A stretch of 37,742 bases of DNA from an uncultured archaeon. GTDB taxonomy: Archaea; Halobacteriota; Methanosarcinia; Methanosarcinales; Methanoperedenaceae. Under the pieces are notes generated by a model. That model was not told the origin of the DNA, ran no database searches, and worked only from the letters and a program-made list of their open reading frames with translations. Of this stretch, positions 8,622 to 16,093 are shown piece by piece; the stretch's first letter is position 1, and every line of letters begins with the position of its first letter. The translations under genes and the position numbers were made by a program. The DNA is taken from the NCBI GenBank assembly GCA_902384525.1, contig CABMCA010000051.1, positions 1 to 37,742 on the forward strand, written 5' to 3'.

Positions 8622-9313
8622 TCGGGACCACTTCCATTTACAACCTGCCCGTCTAATAACTTTACTACGCTTGAAACCCATTGCGTTATGTCTCGTTCAT
8701 GCGTCACCATTATAACGGTTTTACCCGATGCTGCAAGGCCCTTAAAAAGCTGTAAAATATCCTCTGAGGTATGTGAATCGAGATTTCCGGTCGGCTCATC
8801 CGCCATGAGGAAAGCCGGGTCATTGGCCAGCGCACGTGCAATAGCAGCACGCTGCTGCTGACCGCCGGAAAGAAGTGCGGGAAGCTTATATGCCTGCTCG
8901 CTGATACCAACCTGCTCCAGCAGGTGCAGCGCCCGCATTTTACGTTTATTTGCGGGGATAGTATTGCAAAAGTCCATGGGCAGCATCACATTTTCAAGAA
9001 TGGTCAGCGTGGGCAGAAGCTGGAAGAACTGGAACACAACACCGACATTCCTCCCGCGCCATTTTGCAAGCTGGTCCTGGTCCACTGTATGGATAGCGGT
9101 ATCACCAATCCATATTTCTCCTGATGTCGGCCTGTCAATACCGCTTAACATATTGAGCATGGTCGATTTCCCGCTGCCCGATTTGCCGATAATGGCAACA
9201 AATTCACCCTGCTTCACGTCCAAATTAACTTCCCGAAGGGCATGGAAAGTACCTCCTGCACCTTCATGGGTCTTAGTGACCCCGGTTAACCTGATTAGAT
9301 TTTCATTATTCAT
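8618..9313 (-). CDS. ABC transporter ATP-binding protein (LolD/MacB type), 231 aa
   Basis: The nucleotide-binding subunit that powers the adjacent FtsX-type permease. It shows Walker A GKSGSGKST (43-51), Q-loop Gln95, signature LSGGQQQR (148-155), Walker B FLMADEP (168-174) and the switch His205. Length and the FHALREVNLDVKQGEF opening are typical of the MacB/LolD/YtrE branch. An AAAGGTGAT ribosome site precedes the ATG at 9313. The gene overlaps the permease by four bases and is divergent from a FilR1-type regulator gene 123 bases away, so that regulator is the natural candidate to control the transporter. Confidence 0.95.
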   Translation of the reverse strand: MNNENLIRLTGVTKTHEGAGGTFHALREVNLDVKQGEFVAIIGKSGSGKSTMLNMLSGIDRPTSGEIWIGDTAIHTVDQDQLAKWRGRNVGVVFQFFQLLPTLTILENVMLPMDFCNTIPANKRKMRALHLLEQVGISEQAYKLPALLSGGQQQRAAIARALANDPAFLMADEPTGNLDSHTSEDILQLFKGLAASGKTVIMVTHERDITQWVSSVVKLLDGQVVNGSGPE

Positions 9314-9401
9314 GTTTTATCACCTTTTTCACAAGAGGAAAAATTGATCCAGAGATGCTTAATAAAAATCTGGCACAATGCAGATCCAGGCAACAGGCAT
9401 A

Positions 9402-9425
9402 TTACAAGGGTTACACCAATGTAAC
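9402..9425. promoter_or_regulatory. Candidate operator: TTACA-N4-TTACA-N4-TGTAA
   Basis: In the 123-base region between the ABC transporter and the divergent regulator gene, TTACA occurs at 9402-9406 and again at 9411-9415, followed by its inverse TGTAA at 9420-9424. The last two form a perfect TTACA-N4-TGTAA palindrome ending 12 bases before the regulator's start codon, where a bound protein would block initiation. The nine-base phasing suggests a repeated half-site. Autoregulation is inferred. Confidence 0.5.
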
Positions 9426-9436
9426 AAGAAAATATT

Positions 9437-10174
9437 ATGAAAGTCTACGAGCTATTCACGGAACTGTCTTCAGGAAAAAGGCTTGATATACTCAGGACCC
9501 TGAATGAAAAACATATGACATTCACCAATCTGATCAAGGAAGTTGACATGACCTCGGCAGAAGCATCAAGACAATTATCAAGATTAACAGATGCACGGTT
9601 AATTGAGAAAAAAGGGGACGGGAAATATTATAATACGCTCCTGGGGAAACTGGTCATATCCAGCATATCGGGGATGAACTTCATATCCGAGAAATCAGGA
9701 TACTTCCTTGAACATGACACTTCACCGATCCCTCTTGATCTCCTGGGACAAATAGACGCTTTATCTAAAGGAGAGATCGTGACAGGCGTCTATAATATTT
9801 TAAACACACAGGAAAAATTGAGCGAAGGTCTTTCAGGCCACTTCTGGTACATGTCAGATGATTTTCCCAGGCATCATCTGCCCAATGTTGAAAAGGTATT
9901 GGAAAAGGGAATGGAGATAAGAGTAATATTTCCAAAAGACCTGTTATCCACTTTGAAACTCAGCGAAAAAAACATGGAAAAAATTCAGTTCAGGGCACAA
10001 GATGAGATCAAATTATCAATTATGACGGCAAATAGTTTCTCCATGCTCAAACTGCCCGGACCCGATGGAAAGATTGATCAAAATACTGCCATTTTCGGCC
10101 ATGATGAAAGGTTCAGGAAGTGGTGCGAAAAGCTTTTCCAGTACTATTGGGAAACCAAACTAGGAATAATATGA
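9437..10174 (+). CDS. Winged-helix regulator with FilR1/DUF1724 domain, 245 aa
   Basis: An archaeal transcription factor. Residues 1-75 are an ArsR-like winged helix (KRLDILRTLNEKHMTFTNLI, with recognition helix SAEASRQLSRLTDARLIEKK), and the rest is the methanogen FilR1/MsvR-type middle domain, with GHFWYMSDDFPRHHLPN and a late IFGHDERFRKWCEKLFQYYW. The family acts as repressors or activators in methanogenic archaea, in some cases redox-responsive through Cys residues; here only Cys at about 235 is seen, so a thiol redox switch like MsvR is unlikely. No ribosome site is evident before the ATG at 9437. It is divergent from the ABC transporter, with a palindrome directly upstream. A DUF4386-like pseudogene follows ten bases after its stop. 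Confidence 0.88.
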   Translation: MKVYELFTELSSGKRLDILRTLNEKHMTFTNLIKEVDMTSAEASRQLSRLTDARLIEKKGDGKYYNTLLGKLVISSISGMNFISEKSGYFLEHDTSPIPLDLLGQIDALSKGEIVTGVYNILNTQEKLSEGLSGHFWYMSDDFPRHHLPNVEKVLEKGMEIRVIFPKDLLSTLKLSEKNMEKIQFRAQDEIKLSIMTANSFSMLKLPGPDGKIDQNTAIFGHDERFRKWCEKLFQYYWETKLGII

Positions 10175-10183
10175 GGATATCTC

Positions 10184-10811
10184 ATGAACGAACATTCAGA
10201 GCAGTCCTACAGGAAACTGGCGGCGGCATTGCTCGTACTTGGTGCGGTCCTGGCAAACATAGCGTTTATTGGATTAGGATCGGTTTTTAATTATCCCGAC
10301 ATCCTGCAAGAGCCGGCAAAAGAGATCCTTCGGCAATTCATGCAAACCAAACCGCGATAATTTTCTGGTTTAGCATCCTTGCGATTGGCGCTGGTTTGTT
10401 AGCCCCCCATCGCTGTCATCCTTTGCCGCCTAGGGAGCAGCTGCATGGCGGTGTGGATTGGTGTATTGTTTATCACGCTGGATATTGATCGTGCCAGGTT
10501 TTGCGCAAAAAGGTGATGTAGTAACATTTCAGTTACTCAATACGATTCTGGGGACGATCATCGGTGAGACATTCGGTTATCTCTTCACAGGAGTTTGGAC
10601 TATTCTTATCATCCGGTCCCTGGGTAAAAACATCGGACGCCTATGGTTTTCATGGCTCAGGATCATCTCGGCGATCCTCATTATGCTCGGATTGCTTATC
10701 CCGTTCGGTATCCCCGGCACTGATTCCGCCAATTTTATTGGCTACATTCTCTGGAGCGTCTGGCTGGTGGCGCTTGGTGTTCTGATCTGGCGTGGTGACT
10801 CCAAGCATTAA
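10184..10811 (+). pseudogene. DUF4386-like membrane protein, broken by three frameshifts
   Basis: The pieces read in order through frames 2, 1, 2 and 0 as one polytopic membrane protein of about 210 residues. First is MNEHSEQSYRKLAAALLVLG to about 10335. After a lost base, HANQTAIIFWFSILAIGAGL follows. After an extra C in a six-C run (10403-10408), IAVILCRLGSSCMAVWIGV follows. Finally from about 10458 comes LSRWILIVPGFAQKG to the TAA at 10811 with VVTFQLLNTILGTIIGETFG and three more hydrophobic segments. The LSRWxxxVPG and GTxxGExxGY patterns are those of bacterial DUF4386-type proteins of unknown function. It starts ten bases after the regulator gene, so it was probably co-transcribed with it. 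Three lesions make real decay more likely than sequencing error, though two are in or near short repeats. Confidence 0.75.
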
Positions 10812-10851
10812 TGGAATGCTGTTGGTTTGATTGATGACTGGCTGGACATTT

Positions 10852-11955
10852 CTACACTGACAAGAATGGCTTATCAAGGATATTCAAGTAATTCTTGCAG
10901 TTTGCGCTCGTTTCGTTGATCATGACAACTGAAGCGACCCTTTTCTTTTGATATATTCGCATTTCACAGTGATATCCCCCGCCTCCGCCTTCTTTAAAGA
11001 AGTATTTCATTCCTTCCAGATAACCGATATGCCAGCCCAGAGTCATTTCGACTGATTCCCCTGCATTATTTTTCTGTTGAGTATAAAAGAGAGTCCTTGT
11101 CTCTTTATTGAACAGAACAGACTCTTCTTTTAATTGATCTTGCAGAAATTTACCAAAGCTGCCGGCTGAGCCGATCAATCCTCCAAAAGCGGCTCCATTC
11201 AAATAATGGTCTTTAATATGGAGCCAATTTCCTTCATAATCACCGATCAATTCTTTATCTATGAAAAAACCTTTAAGCAGATTCATAAAAGAATACTTTG
11301 CCAGATACCCCTTAGCATGATTATTAGGGTCAGGAACAATGCAGTTCATTTCTTTATCTGATAATTGTAATGGAAGCATAATATGTTCCCTTATGTAAGT
11401 CGAATAAGTTTGTCCGCTTACTTTTTCAATGATTTTGCCAAGAAGCCAGTAGGAAATATTTGAATAGGCGTACTTCTTGCCCGGTTCAAATGAAAGATCC
11501 GGATATCCTTTCAAAATCTTAGCAAGCGCAGCATCTTCATCAAATTCTTCATGCTTTTCTGCAAGATGTACCCACCTTAAAGGAATCGGATTGGGAATGC
11601 CCGATGTCTGGGAAAGCAGATGGCGAATTGAAATGGTTTTTCCATAGGGATTGCAGGTGAGATGCAGATCAATGCTGTCAGCCAGACCCAGCTCCCCCTT
11701 TTCTGCAAGTTGAAGTATTGCAGCCGCTGTTATTGTTTTTGTCATGGAGTAAGCCATCATCGTTGTGCCTGTCTTCATGGGCTTTTGATCCTTAATATCA
11801 GCCCAGCCTTTTGCGTATTCAAAGATGATCCGATCAGAATCCATCACCATGTATTGAATACCGGGAATATTGCCTTCTCCGATCCGTTTATCAATGTAAT
11901 CCTTCACTGTAGCTTCATTCATCATAGAAACAGGCTTCACATTTTCTTTGTTCAT
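10852..11955 (-). CDS. Serine hydrolase, class C beta-lactamase/PBP-like fold, 367 aa
   Basis: A soluble member of the beta-lactamase family (PF00144). The catalytic SxxK is SMTK at residues 70-73, the second motif YSN is at 164-166, and HLLSQTSGIPNP (about 112-123) and a late GGGGGYHCEM region (the HxG-like third motif) complete the fold. There is no signal peptide, so it is probably cytoplasmic, and it is more likely an esterase, transesterase or peptidase-like enzyme than an antibiotic beta-lactamase. The start at ATG 11955 is weakly supported; no ribosome site is seen. It lies in a run of minus-strand accessory genes with a flavoreductase and a methyltransferase, which may be one operon or separate imports. 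Confidence 0.9.
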   Translation of the reverse strand: MNKENVKPVSMMNEATVKDYIDKRIGEGNIPGIQYMVMDSDRIIFEYAKGWADIKDQKPMKTGTTMMAYSMTKTITAAAILQLAEKGELGLADSIDLHLTCNPYGKTISIRHLLSQTSGIPNPIPLRWVHLAEKHEEFDEDAALAKILKGYPDLSFEPGKKYAYSNISYWLLGKIIEKVSGQTYSTYIREHIMLPLQLSDKEMNCIVPDPNNHAKGYLAKYSFMNLLKGFFIDKELIGDYEGNWLHIKDHYLNGAAFGGLIGSAGSFGKFLQDQLKEESVLFNKETRTLFYTQQKNNAGESVEMTLGWHIGYLEGMKYFFKEGGGGGYHCEMRIYQKKRVASVVMINETSANCKNYLNILDKPFLSV

Positions 11956-12023
11956 GGTCCGGCATCATCTTATCTCAGTTTTTTGATTTCAGTCCTGTAT
12001 AATTTTTTCAGTAATCGGCAGGT

Positions 12024-12785
12024 TTAGCTGTTCTTATTTGCCTCCATGATAGCTTTCATGGCGATGGATACTGTCTTAATTTTATCGATCATTCCACCCG
12101 AAAAACTCGCTGTAGCCATCTTCCTGTAGTCTTCCGATGACATTACTGGCTTTGCAATTTCATCTGTTGTCTCTTTGCTTATGCGTCCTTCTACCAGTTC
12201 AGCGCCAGCCTTTTTGATAAGCTCGTATTTTCTGTCGAATAATTTCGGGGCATTTGCGACCCCGGATGCAGATATTACTATTTCTCCTGACCAAGTCCAG
12301 CCCATCTCATCACTGATTTTGCGAAAATATTGCCTGAGAAGATAGAAATTTTCTACCTCAGGAAATCCGCATGACGAGATCAATACTGTTTTCGGATGGC
12401 TGCCAAATCTTTTTGGATGTTCCGAATATCCTCTGCTGGATTTAACCTGCGCAGGCTCAAGAAGAATGAAAAACCGGTCAATAACGTTTTTCACAGTTGC
12501 CGGGAAACTGAATATATAAAGTGGCGCTGCCAGGAGAAAATAATCCGCCTGTTTATAGACATCAAGGATTTCCTGGAAATCATCTTTCCGCGCGCACACT
12601 CCGGGATTTTTCTTTCCCCAGCACGACCAGCAACTATTACATGGTTCGATCTTCATCTTGTGCGGGTAGAACTTTTTCACTTCAATGTCTTCTCCCATTC
12701 CTTCTATGCATAGATCAAGCATTTTTTCGGTGAAAGACGGTTTTCTCAATGAACCTGAAATTGCCAGGACTATTTTTTTGGTCAT
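12024..12785 (-). CDS. Flavodoxin-fold NAD(P)H-dependent oxidoreductase / iron-sulfur flavoprotein-like, 253 aa
   Basis: An FMN-binding reductase of the NADPH-dependent FMN reductase superfamily. It has an SGSLRKPSFTEKM phosphate-binding loop (residues 10-22) and the AAPLYIFSFPATVKNVIDRF flavin-contact region (about 90-110). Four cysteines at 49, 52, 55 and 64 have C-x2-C-x2-C-x8-C spacing. That resembles the compact cluster motif of archaeal iron-sulfur flavoproteins (Isf), so a [4Fe-4S] cluster next to FMN is possible, although many relatives keep only some of these Cys. The C-terminal 80 residues are helical and longer than in Isf. The ATG at 12785 is preferred to the in-frame TTG at 12794. 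It lies 23 bases after the Tam-like methyltransferase gene, in the same direction. Confidence 0.85.
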   Translation of the reverse strand: MTKKIVLAISGSLRKPSFTEKMLDLCIEGMGEDIEVKKFYPHKMKIEPCNSCWSCWGKKNPGVCARKDDFQEILDVYKQADYFLLAAPLYIFSFPATVKNVIDRFFILLEPAQVKSSRGYSEHPKRFGSHPKTVLISSCGFPEVENFYLLRQYFRKISDEMGWTWSGEIVISASGVANAPKLFDRKYELIKKAGAELVEGRISKETTDEIAKPVMSSEDYRKMATASFSGGMIDKIKTVSIAMKAIMEANKNS

Positions 12786-12808
12786 GTTTATCAACCTTCG
12801 TATAATTA

Positions 12809-13597
12809 TTACTTATATCCAATAAAGAACAATCTATCAAATGGAAATAAGACCTTGCCATCTGATTGTAATTTATAATATTTTTTACATTCAGTTAATA
12901 CTTCCTGCTCAAATTCTGATTTCATTTCATCGGATGGCAAACGATCAAGATATGGCTTCAGTCCTGTAGTCCTGATAAAATCTATTACAGATTCCTGGGA
13001 ATTTAAAATGTGGAAATAGGAAGTTTCCCATAATTCAACTCCTATCGCTAATTTATTGAGTATTTCATAATAAAAATCCATGTCTTCAAGAGTAAAAAGT
13101 TCTTCACAGCCTTTTGTATAGTTTTTCCATTTATCATAATTTGCAACAGTCTCAATTGCCATATTAATCGGCATATTCTTAAATCTGGGTATCTGTACTG
13201 CAAGAGCGCCTCCGAGATTTACGCAATCAAATAATTTTGGTAAAAGTGTCTCATGATGAGGGACCCATTGAAGCGTTGCATTGGAAAAAATAAGGTCATA
13301 TTTGCTATTCGGATCAATATTTTTTGCATTAGCAACGATCCATTTTTGTTCTGGATAATCGTTTCTTGCTTTCACGATCATTGTTGTTGAGTTATCCAAA
13401 CCGACTACCTCACTGTCTGGCCATCGATTCACTAATATTTGCGTACTATTTCCAGGTCCGCAACCGATATCGATTATTGATCGGGGATTTGAAATATTGA
13501 TTCTTGAAACCAGATCAATAGCTGGCTGGGTCCTTTCTGATTTAAATTGTAAATACTGTTCTGGATTCCATTCGTTCATTTCAACTTTTTTATTCAT
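12809..13597 (-). CDS. Trans-aconitate 2-methyltransferase-like SAM methyltransferase, 262 aa
   Basis: A class I SAM-dependent methyltransferase with motif I SIIDIGCGPGNST, acidic VVGLDNS at the end of strand 2 and SNATLQWVPHHE after strand 4. The opening MNEWNPEQYLQFKSERTQPA and the SNATLQWV motif are typical of Tam, which methylates trans-aconitate to the monoester and so detoxifies a by-product of aconitase. Length matches Tam (about 255 aa). The start ATG at 13597 is favoured over TTG 13606. The 5' context (GTTGAT, one base, AACATG) closely matches that of the flavoprotein gene downstream. Directly upstream lies the damaged insertion element. The true substrate in an archaeon is uncertain. 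Confidence 0.88.
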   Translation of the reverse strand: MNKKVEMNEWNPEQYLQFKSERTQPAIDLVSRINISNPRSIIDIGCGPGNSTQILVNRWPDSEVVGLDNSTTMIVKARNDYPEQKWIVANAKNIDPNSKYDLIFSNATLQWVPHHETLLPKLFDCVNLGGALAVQIPRFKNMPINMAIETVANYDKWKNYTKGCEELFTLEDMDFYYEILNKLAIGVELWETSYFHILNSQESVIDFIRTTGLKPYLDRLPSDEMKSEFEQEVLTECKKYYKLQSDGKVLFPFDRLFFIGYK

Positions 13598-13606
13598 GTT
13601 AATCAA

Positions 13607-13741
13607 CTTTTATCAATTTCCATCCTGAATCTATACTTTGCAATATTTTGGGTCAGTAAGTCTGTTTTGATTCTTCCTCCAATAAAGGGAAAATCCATGA
13701 TTTTCATATTCCAGAATATAAAGCCCAATCCTTCACCTAAT
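13607..13741 (-). pseudogene. Possible C-terminal remnant of a gene cut by the IS
   Basis: Between the IS end and the Tam-like gene, the minus strand stays open for about 40 codons. It includes MKIMDFPFIGGRIKTDLL and ends at a TGA that overlaps the leader of the Tam-like gene. The reading looks protein-like and directly abuts the IS terminus. It may be the tail of a gene destroyed by the insertion. No N-terminal partner could be read on the other side of the element. Confidence 0.25.
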
Positions 13742-14554
13742 GTTAGTGTCCACACACCTGCTGGGGTAAATTTGATATTTTTGTAGCCATGGGCTACCTT
13801 TCGGGATAAAGTGGAGATGCATGTTGTTTTTCTTACAAAAATTCCTCACAGACTCGTTATAAAATTCTTTCCCACAATCCGACCTTATCTCTATTTTCTG
13901 ATCTTGAGGTTGTATTTGTTTAAGGATTTCCAGGTTTTTTGCAACAATGTCACCATTTTTTTCCGAATGACCTGTCAATGTTACAAAGGCATCATTATGC
14001 ATGTCAAGAAGACCAAAAACATATCCAATATCCCCGTTACCAATTCTTTTTTGGGTAAAATCCATAGAAAAACTTGCCATTGGCTTTTCTGGTCTACTCA
14101 AATGTTTCGGCTTCATTTCAATTTTCTTTTCTCTTTCATAGATACCAGCAGAAGCTAATATCTCATGAACTCTGCTTTTGCCTATGCTGATATCCTTTCC
14201 AAGGTTCTGCATACATACATTGAACCAGTGACCTATTCTACGCACTCCAGGAATGGCACGATTCATCGAATCTTTTAATCTCTCTAATTTTGCAGTAGAT
14301 AGTGAACGTCCATCGTTTTTCATATCAGTTTCAAAAGAAGATTGCATAGCCTTGATATTTTCTCTATCTTCACGAGCTTTATTTATGATGAGATCATAGA
14401 ATGCATTTTCGCTCATTCCATAGCGTTCCCAAATTTCTCTATCTTTGAACTTGCCGGATTTCCATTCTTCTATTATCTTTTTTCTATACTGTTCAACGAA
14501 TTCTTGTGGAAAAAAGCGATGAACATCTTCCCAGCGATATACACTCACGGTCAT
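13733..14554 (-). pseudogene. DDE transposase (rve/IS481-like), C-terminally truncated
   Basis: The N-terminus is a helix-turn-helix region (EFVEQYRKKIIEEWKSGKFK, then DREIWERYGMSENAFYD). A linker helix with SRVHEILASAGIYEREKK precedes the RNase H-like integrase core. The first catalytic Asp is in SMDFTQ (about residue 168) and the second in RSDCGKEFYN (about 231). The third residue, the Glu expected about 35 residues after the second Asp in an ERF/ER-type helix after KGSPWL, is missing: the frame passes from KGSPWL directly into the terminal repeat (codons for YPSRCVDTN) and stops nine bases beyond it. The protein of 273 aa is some 50-60 residues shorter than a complete enzyme and cannot be catalytically competent. 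Confidence 0.85.
13742..13769 (+). repeat. Left terminal inverted repeat of the IS
   Basis: 28 bases starting GTTAGTGTCCAC and ending GGGGTAA. They match the inverse of 14600-14627 at 23 of 28 positions, with mismatches at positions 5, 13, 14, 19 and 20. Confidence 0.85.
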
Positions 14555-14599
14555 AATTAATTATTTCTAATATTCAATTAATCTCCACATATTAAAATA

Positions 14600-14627
14600 T
14601 TACCCCAAGAGGTCGGTGGACATTAAC
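14600..14627 (-). repeat. Right terminal inverted repeat of the IS
   Basis: Read on the minus strand this begins GTTAATGTCCAC and ends GGGGTAA, the partner of the repeat at 13742-13769. It lies about 45 bases upstream of the transposase start, where the promoter would be. Confidence 0.85.
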
Positions 14628-14876
14628 TCTAGTTCAAGATATTCTAAAGGATGTATAAAACCCTATCTTCAGCAATCTAATGTAGGAAGTCTGTAGAAGG
14701 CGTTTTTGCATGATGTTTATCCTGTCTCTGAAAGTATTTCTCAATAATATCCCATACATTCCCGATTAATCCATGTAAACAGCTTGGCGCCCACATATGT
14801 TCGAAGCACCCGTTCCTTAAGTTCATCCAAAACCTATATCCCTCCCGACCACCTAACATAAATCAAGGTGAGTGTA

Positions 14877-15248
14877 ATGCCAACAATTGTTCATTTTGAT
14901 CTGCCAGCGGATGATCCTGAACGCGCCAAAAAATTCTACGAAAAGCTGTTTGATTGGAAATTCAATAAAGTACCGATGCCGACACCGTATTATCTCATAG
15001 AGACCGCAGACCTGGAAGGAAATCCCGGAGTCGGGGGCGGGATGGGAAAAAGAGGGCTGCCGGGACAACAGGTCTCGAATTATATCGGTGTACCTTCAGT
15101 AGATGATTATCTGGCAAAAGTAAAGAATCTGGGCGGCAATATCATCATGCAAAAAACAGCAGTGCCGGGCTGGGGCTATCTTGCGATATGCGTTGATACC
15201 GAGAACAATACATTCGGGCTGTGGGAAGAAGACAGGAATGCGAAGTAA
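14877..15248 (+). CDS. VOC (glyoxalase/bleomycin resistance-type) protein, 123 aa
   Basis: A single vicinal-oxygen-chelate domain. It has TIVHFDLPADDPERAKKFYEKLFDWKF at the start, with the N-terminal metal-site His (IVHFDL), a VSNYIGVPSVDDYLAKVKNLGG second half and a closing GYLAICVDTENNTFGLWEED with the C-terminal Glu. The W-K-F and NTFGLWE patterns are those of the small 'YP_' glyoxalase relatives found widely in bacteria and methanogens; the substrate is unknown. The start is ATG 14877 after AAGGTGAG at 14865-14872; an in-frame GTG at 14868 is too close to that site. The 250 bases between the IS and this gene hold no gene I can support. Confidence 0.9.
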   Translation: MPTIVHFDLPADDPERAKKFYEKLFDWKFNKVPMPTPYYLIETADLEGNPGVGGGMGKRGLPGQQVSNYIGVPSVDDYLAKVKNLGGNIIMQKTAVPGWGYLAICVDTENNTFGLWEEDRNAK

Positions 15249-15283
15249 CATTCGAGACTTTGTATTATTTTATGATTTGAAAA

Positions 15284-15352
15284 AACCACAGAGAGCACAG
15301 AGTACACAGAGAAAAATGGCAACTCTCTGCGTTCTCTGTGTACTCTGTGGTT
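15284..15352. repeat. CACAGAG-type 9-base periodic inverted repeat (hairpin)
   Basis: Both arms begin AACCACAGAG when read inwards, and are built of nine-base units CACAGAG plus two variable bases. The left arm is 15284-15312 and the right arm 15323-15352; they could form a stem of about 28 pairs with a few mismatches around a short loop. This CCACAGAG(NN)CACAGAG element occurs as a dispersed intergenic repeat in many bacteria and some archaea. It sits between the VOC gene and the ICMT-like gene and might act as a terminator or mRNA processing site. Confidence 0.8.
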
Positions 15353-15406
15353 GATTGCAAATTCCTTTTTCCAGAAGAAATTATTATAAAAAGTCTCCAT
15401 CATTCA

Positions 15407-16087
15407 ATGAAAGCTGAAAATCCGGAATTAAAAAAACAAATCATTTTAAGATTCATAATGGTGCTCATTTTTATTGGCTTGATATTGTTCTTATCTGCGG
15501 GTACATTGTATTACTGGCAGGCGTGGATATATTGCGGCGTTCTTTTTATTCCAATGTTCTTTGTGGTATCATATTTCTTAAAGAAAGACCCTGAACTCCT
15601 GGAGCGGCGAATGAGGCACAGGGAAAAAGAAGAGAAACAAAAAATAATAATAAAATTTGTCTTTATTTTTTTCTTCATCGGCTTCATAATACCCGGCCTT
15701 GACTATCGCTATCACTGGTCAAACGTGCCAATTCTTCTCGTTATTGCTGCAAATGCTATCGTTTTTTCAGGCTATATATTCGTTTTCCGCGTTCTCAGGG
15801 AAAATAGTTACGCTTCCCGTATCATTGAAGTTGAGGCCGGGCAGAAAGTTATTACGACAGGCCCTTATGCATTGGTTCGCCACCCGATGTATCTGGGAGT
15901 ATTGCTAATGTATTTATTTACTCCGCTTGCTCTTGGTTCATATTGGGCATTGATCTTCTTCCTTCCTCTGGTCCCATTGCTTGTATCCAGGTTATTAAAT
16001 GAAGAGGAAGTATTGTTAAGGGAACTGCCGGGTTACAGGGAATATTGCCAGAAAACGAAATACCGTTTAATTCCGTTTATCTGGTAA
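15407..16087 (+). CDS. Isoprenylcysteine carboxyl methyltransferase family protein (ICMT/PEMT), 226 aa
   Basis: An integral membrane methyltransferase. Hydrophobic helices lie at about residues 12-35, 42-62, 85-105, 112-135 and 165-205. The C-terminal SAM-binding signature is GPYALVRHPMYLGVLLMYL with the RHPxY core, followed by a paired late motif LLNEEEVLLRELPGYREYCQ with the E-E-x2-L and Y-x2-Y features. The family methylates prenylated Cys, phospholipids or small lipophilic compounds; archaeal and bacterial members have unknown substrates. The start is ATG 15407; a longer open reading from 15338 runs through the CACAGAG repeat and is not real. It is convergent with the Old Yellow Enzyme gene, six bases apart. 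Confidence 0.9.
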   Translation: MKAENPELKKQIILRFIMVLIFIGLILFLSAGTLYYWQAWIYCGVLFIPMFFVVSYFLKKDPELLERRMRHREKEEKQKIIIKFVFIFFFIGFIIPGLDYRYHWSNVPILLVIAANAIVFSGYIFVFRVLRENSYASRIIEVEAGQKVITTGPYALVRHPMYLGVLLMYLFTPLALGSYWALIFFLPLVPLLVSRLLNEEEVLLRELPGYREYCQKTKYRLIPFIW

Positions 16088-16093
16088 ATTTTT

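Larger units (their letters stand above)
13742..14627 (-). mobile_element. Degenerate insertion sequence with 28-bp terminal inverted repeats
   Basis: An 886-base element bounded by imperfect inverted repeats, GTTAGTGTCCAC...GGGGTAA at 13742-13769 and its inverse at 14600-14627, identical at 23 of 28 positions. It carries one DDE transposase gene on the minus strand. The transposase runs straight into the left terminal repeat and stops outside the element, so the 3' part of the gene between the catalytic core and the terminus has been deleted. No exact target duplication is visible (CTAA before, CTAG after). It is probably immobile alone but could be moved in trans by a complete relative. Confidence 0.85.

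Noticed and set aside
8484-8861. Long plus-strand frames opposite the ABC transporter genes
   Set aside because: Shadows of clearly real ABC ATPase and permease genes on the minus strand.
14677-14859. Minus-strand frame of 60 codons between the IS and the VOC gene
   Set aside because: Looks somewhat protein-like but matches no family that I know and has no ribosome site; perhaps a relic, not supportable.
15338-15406. N-terminal extension of the ICMT-like gene
   Set aside because: It is translated from the CACAGAG repeat and is not conserved-looking; ATG 15407 gives a normal length.
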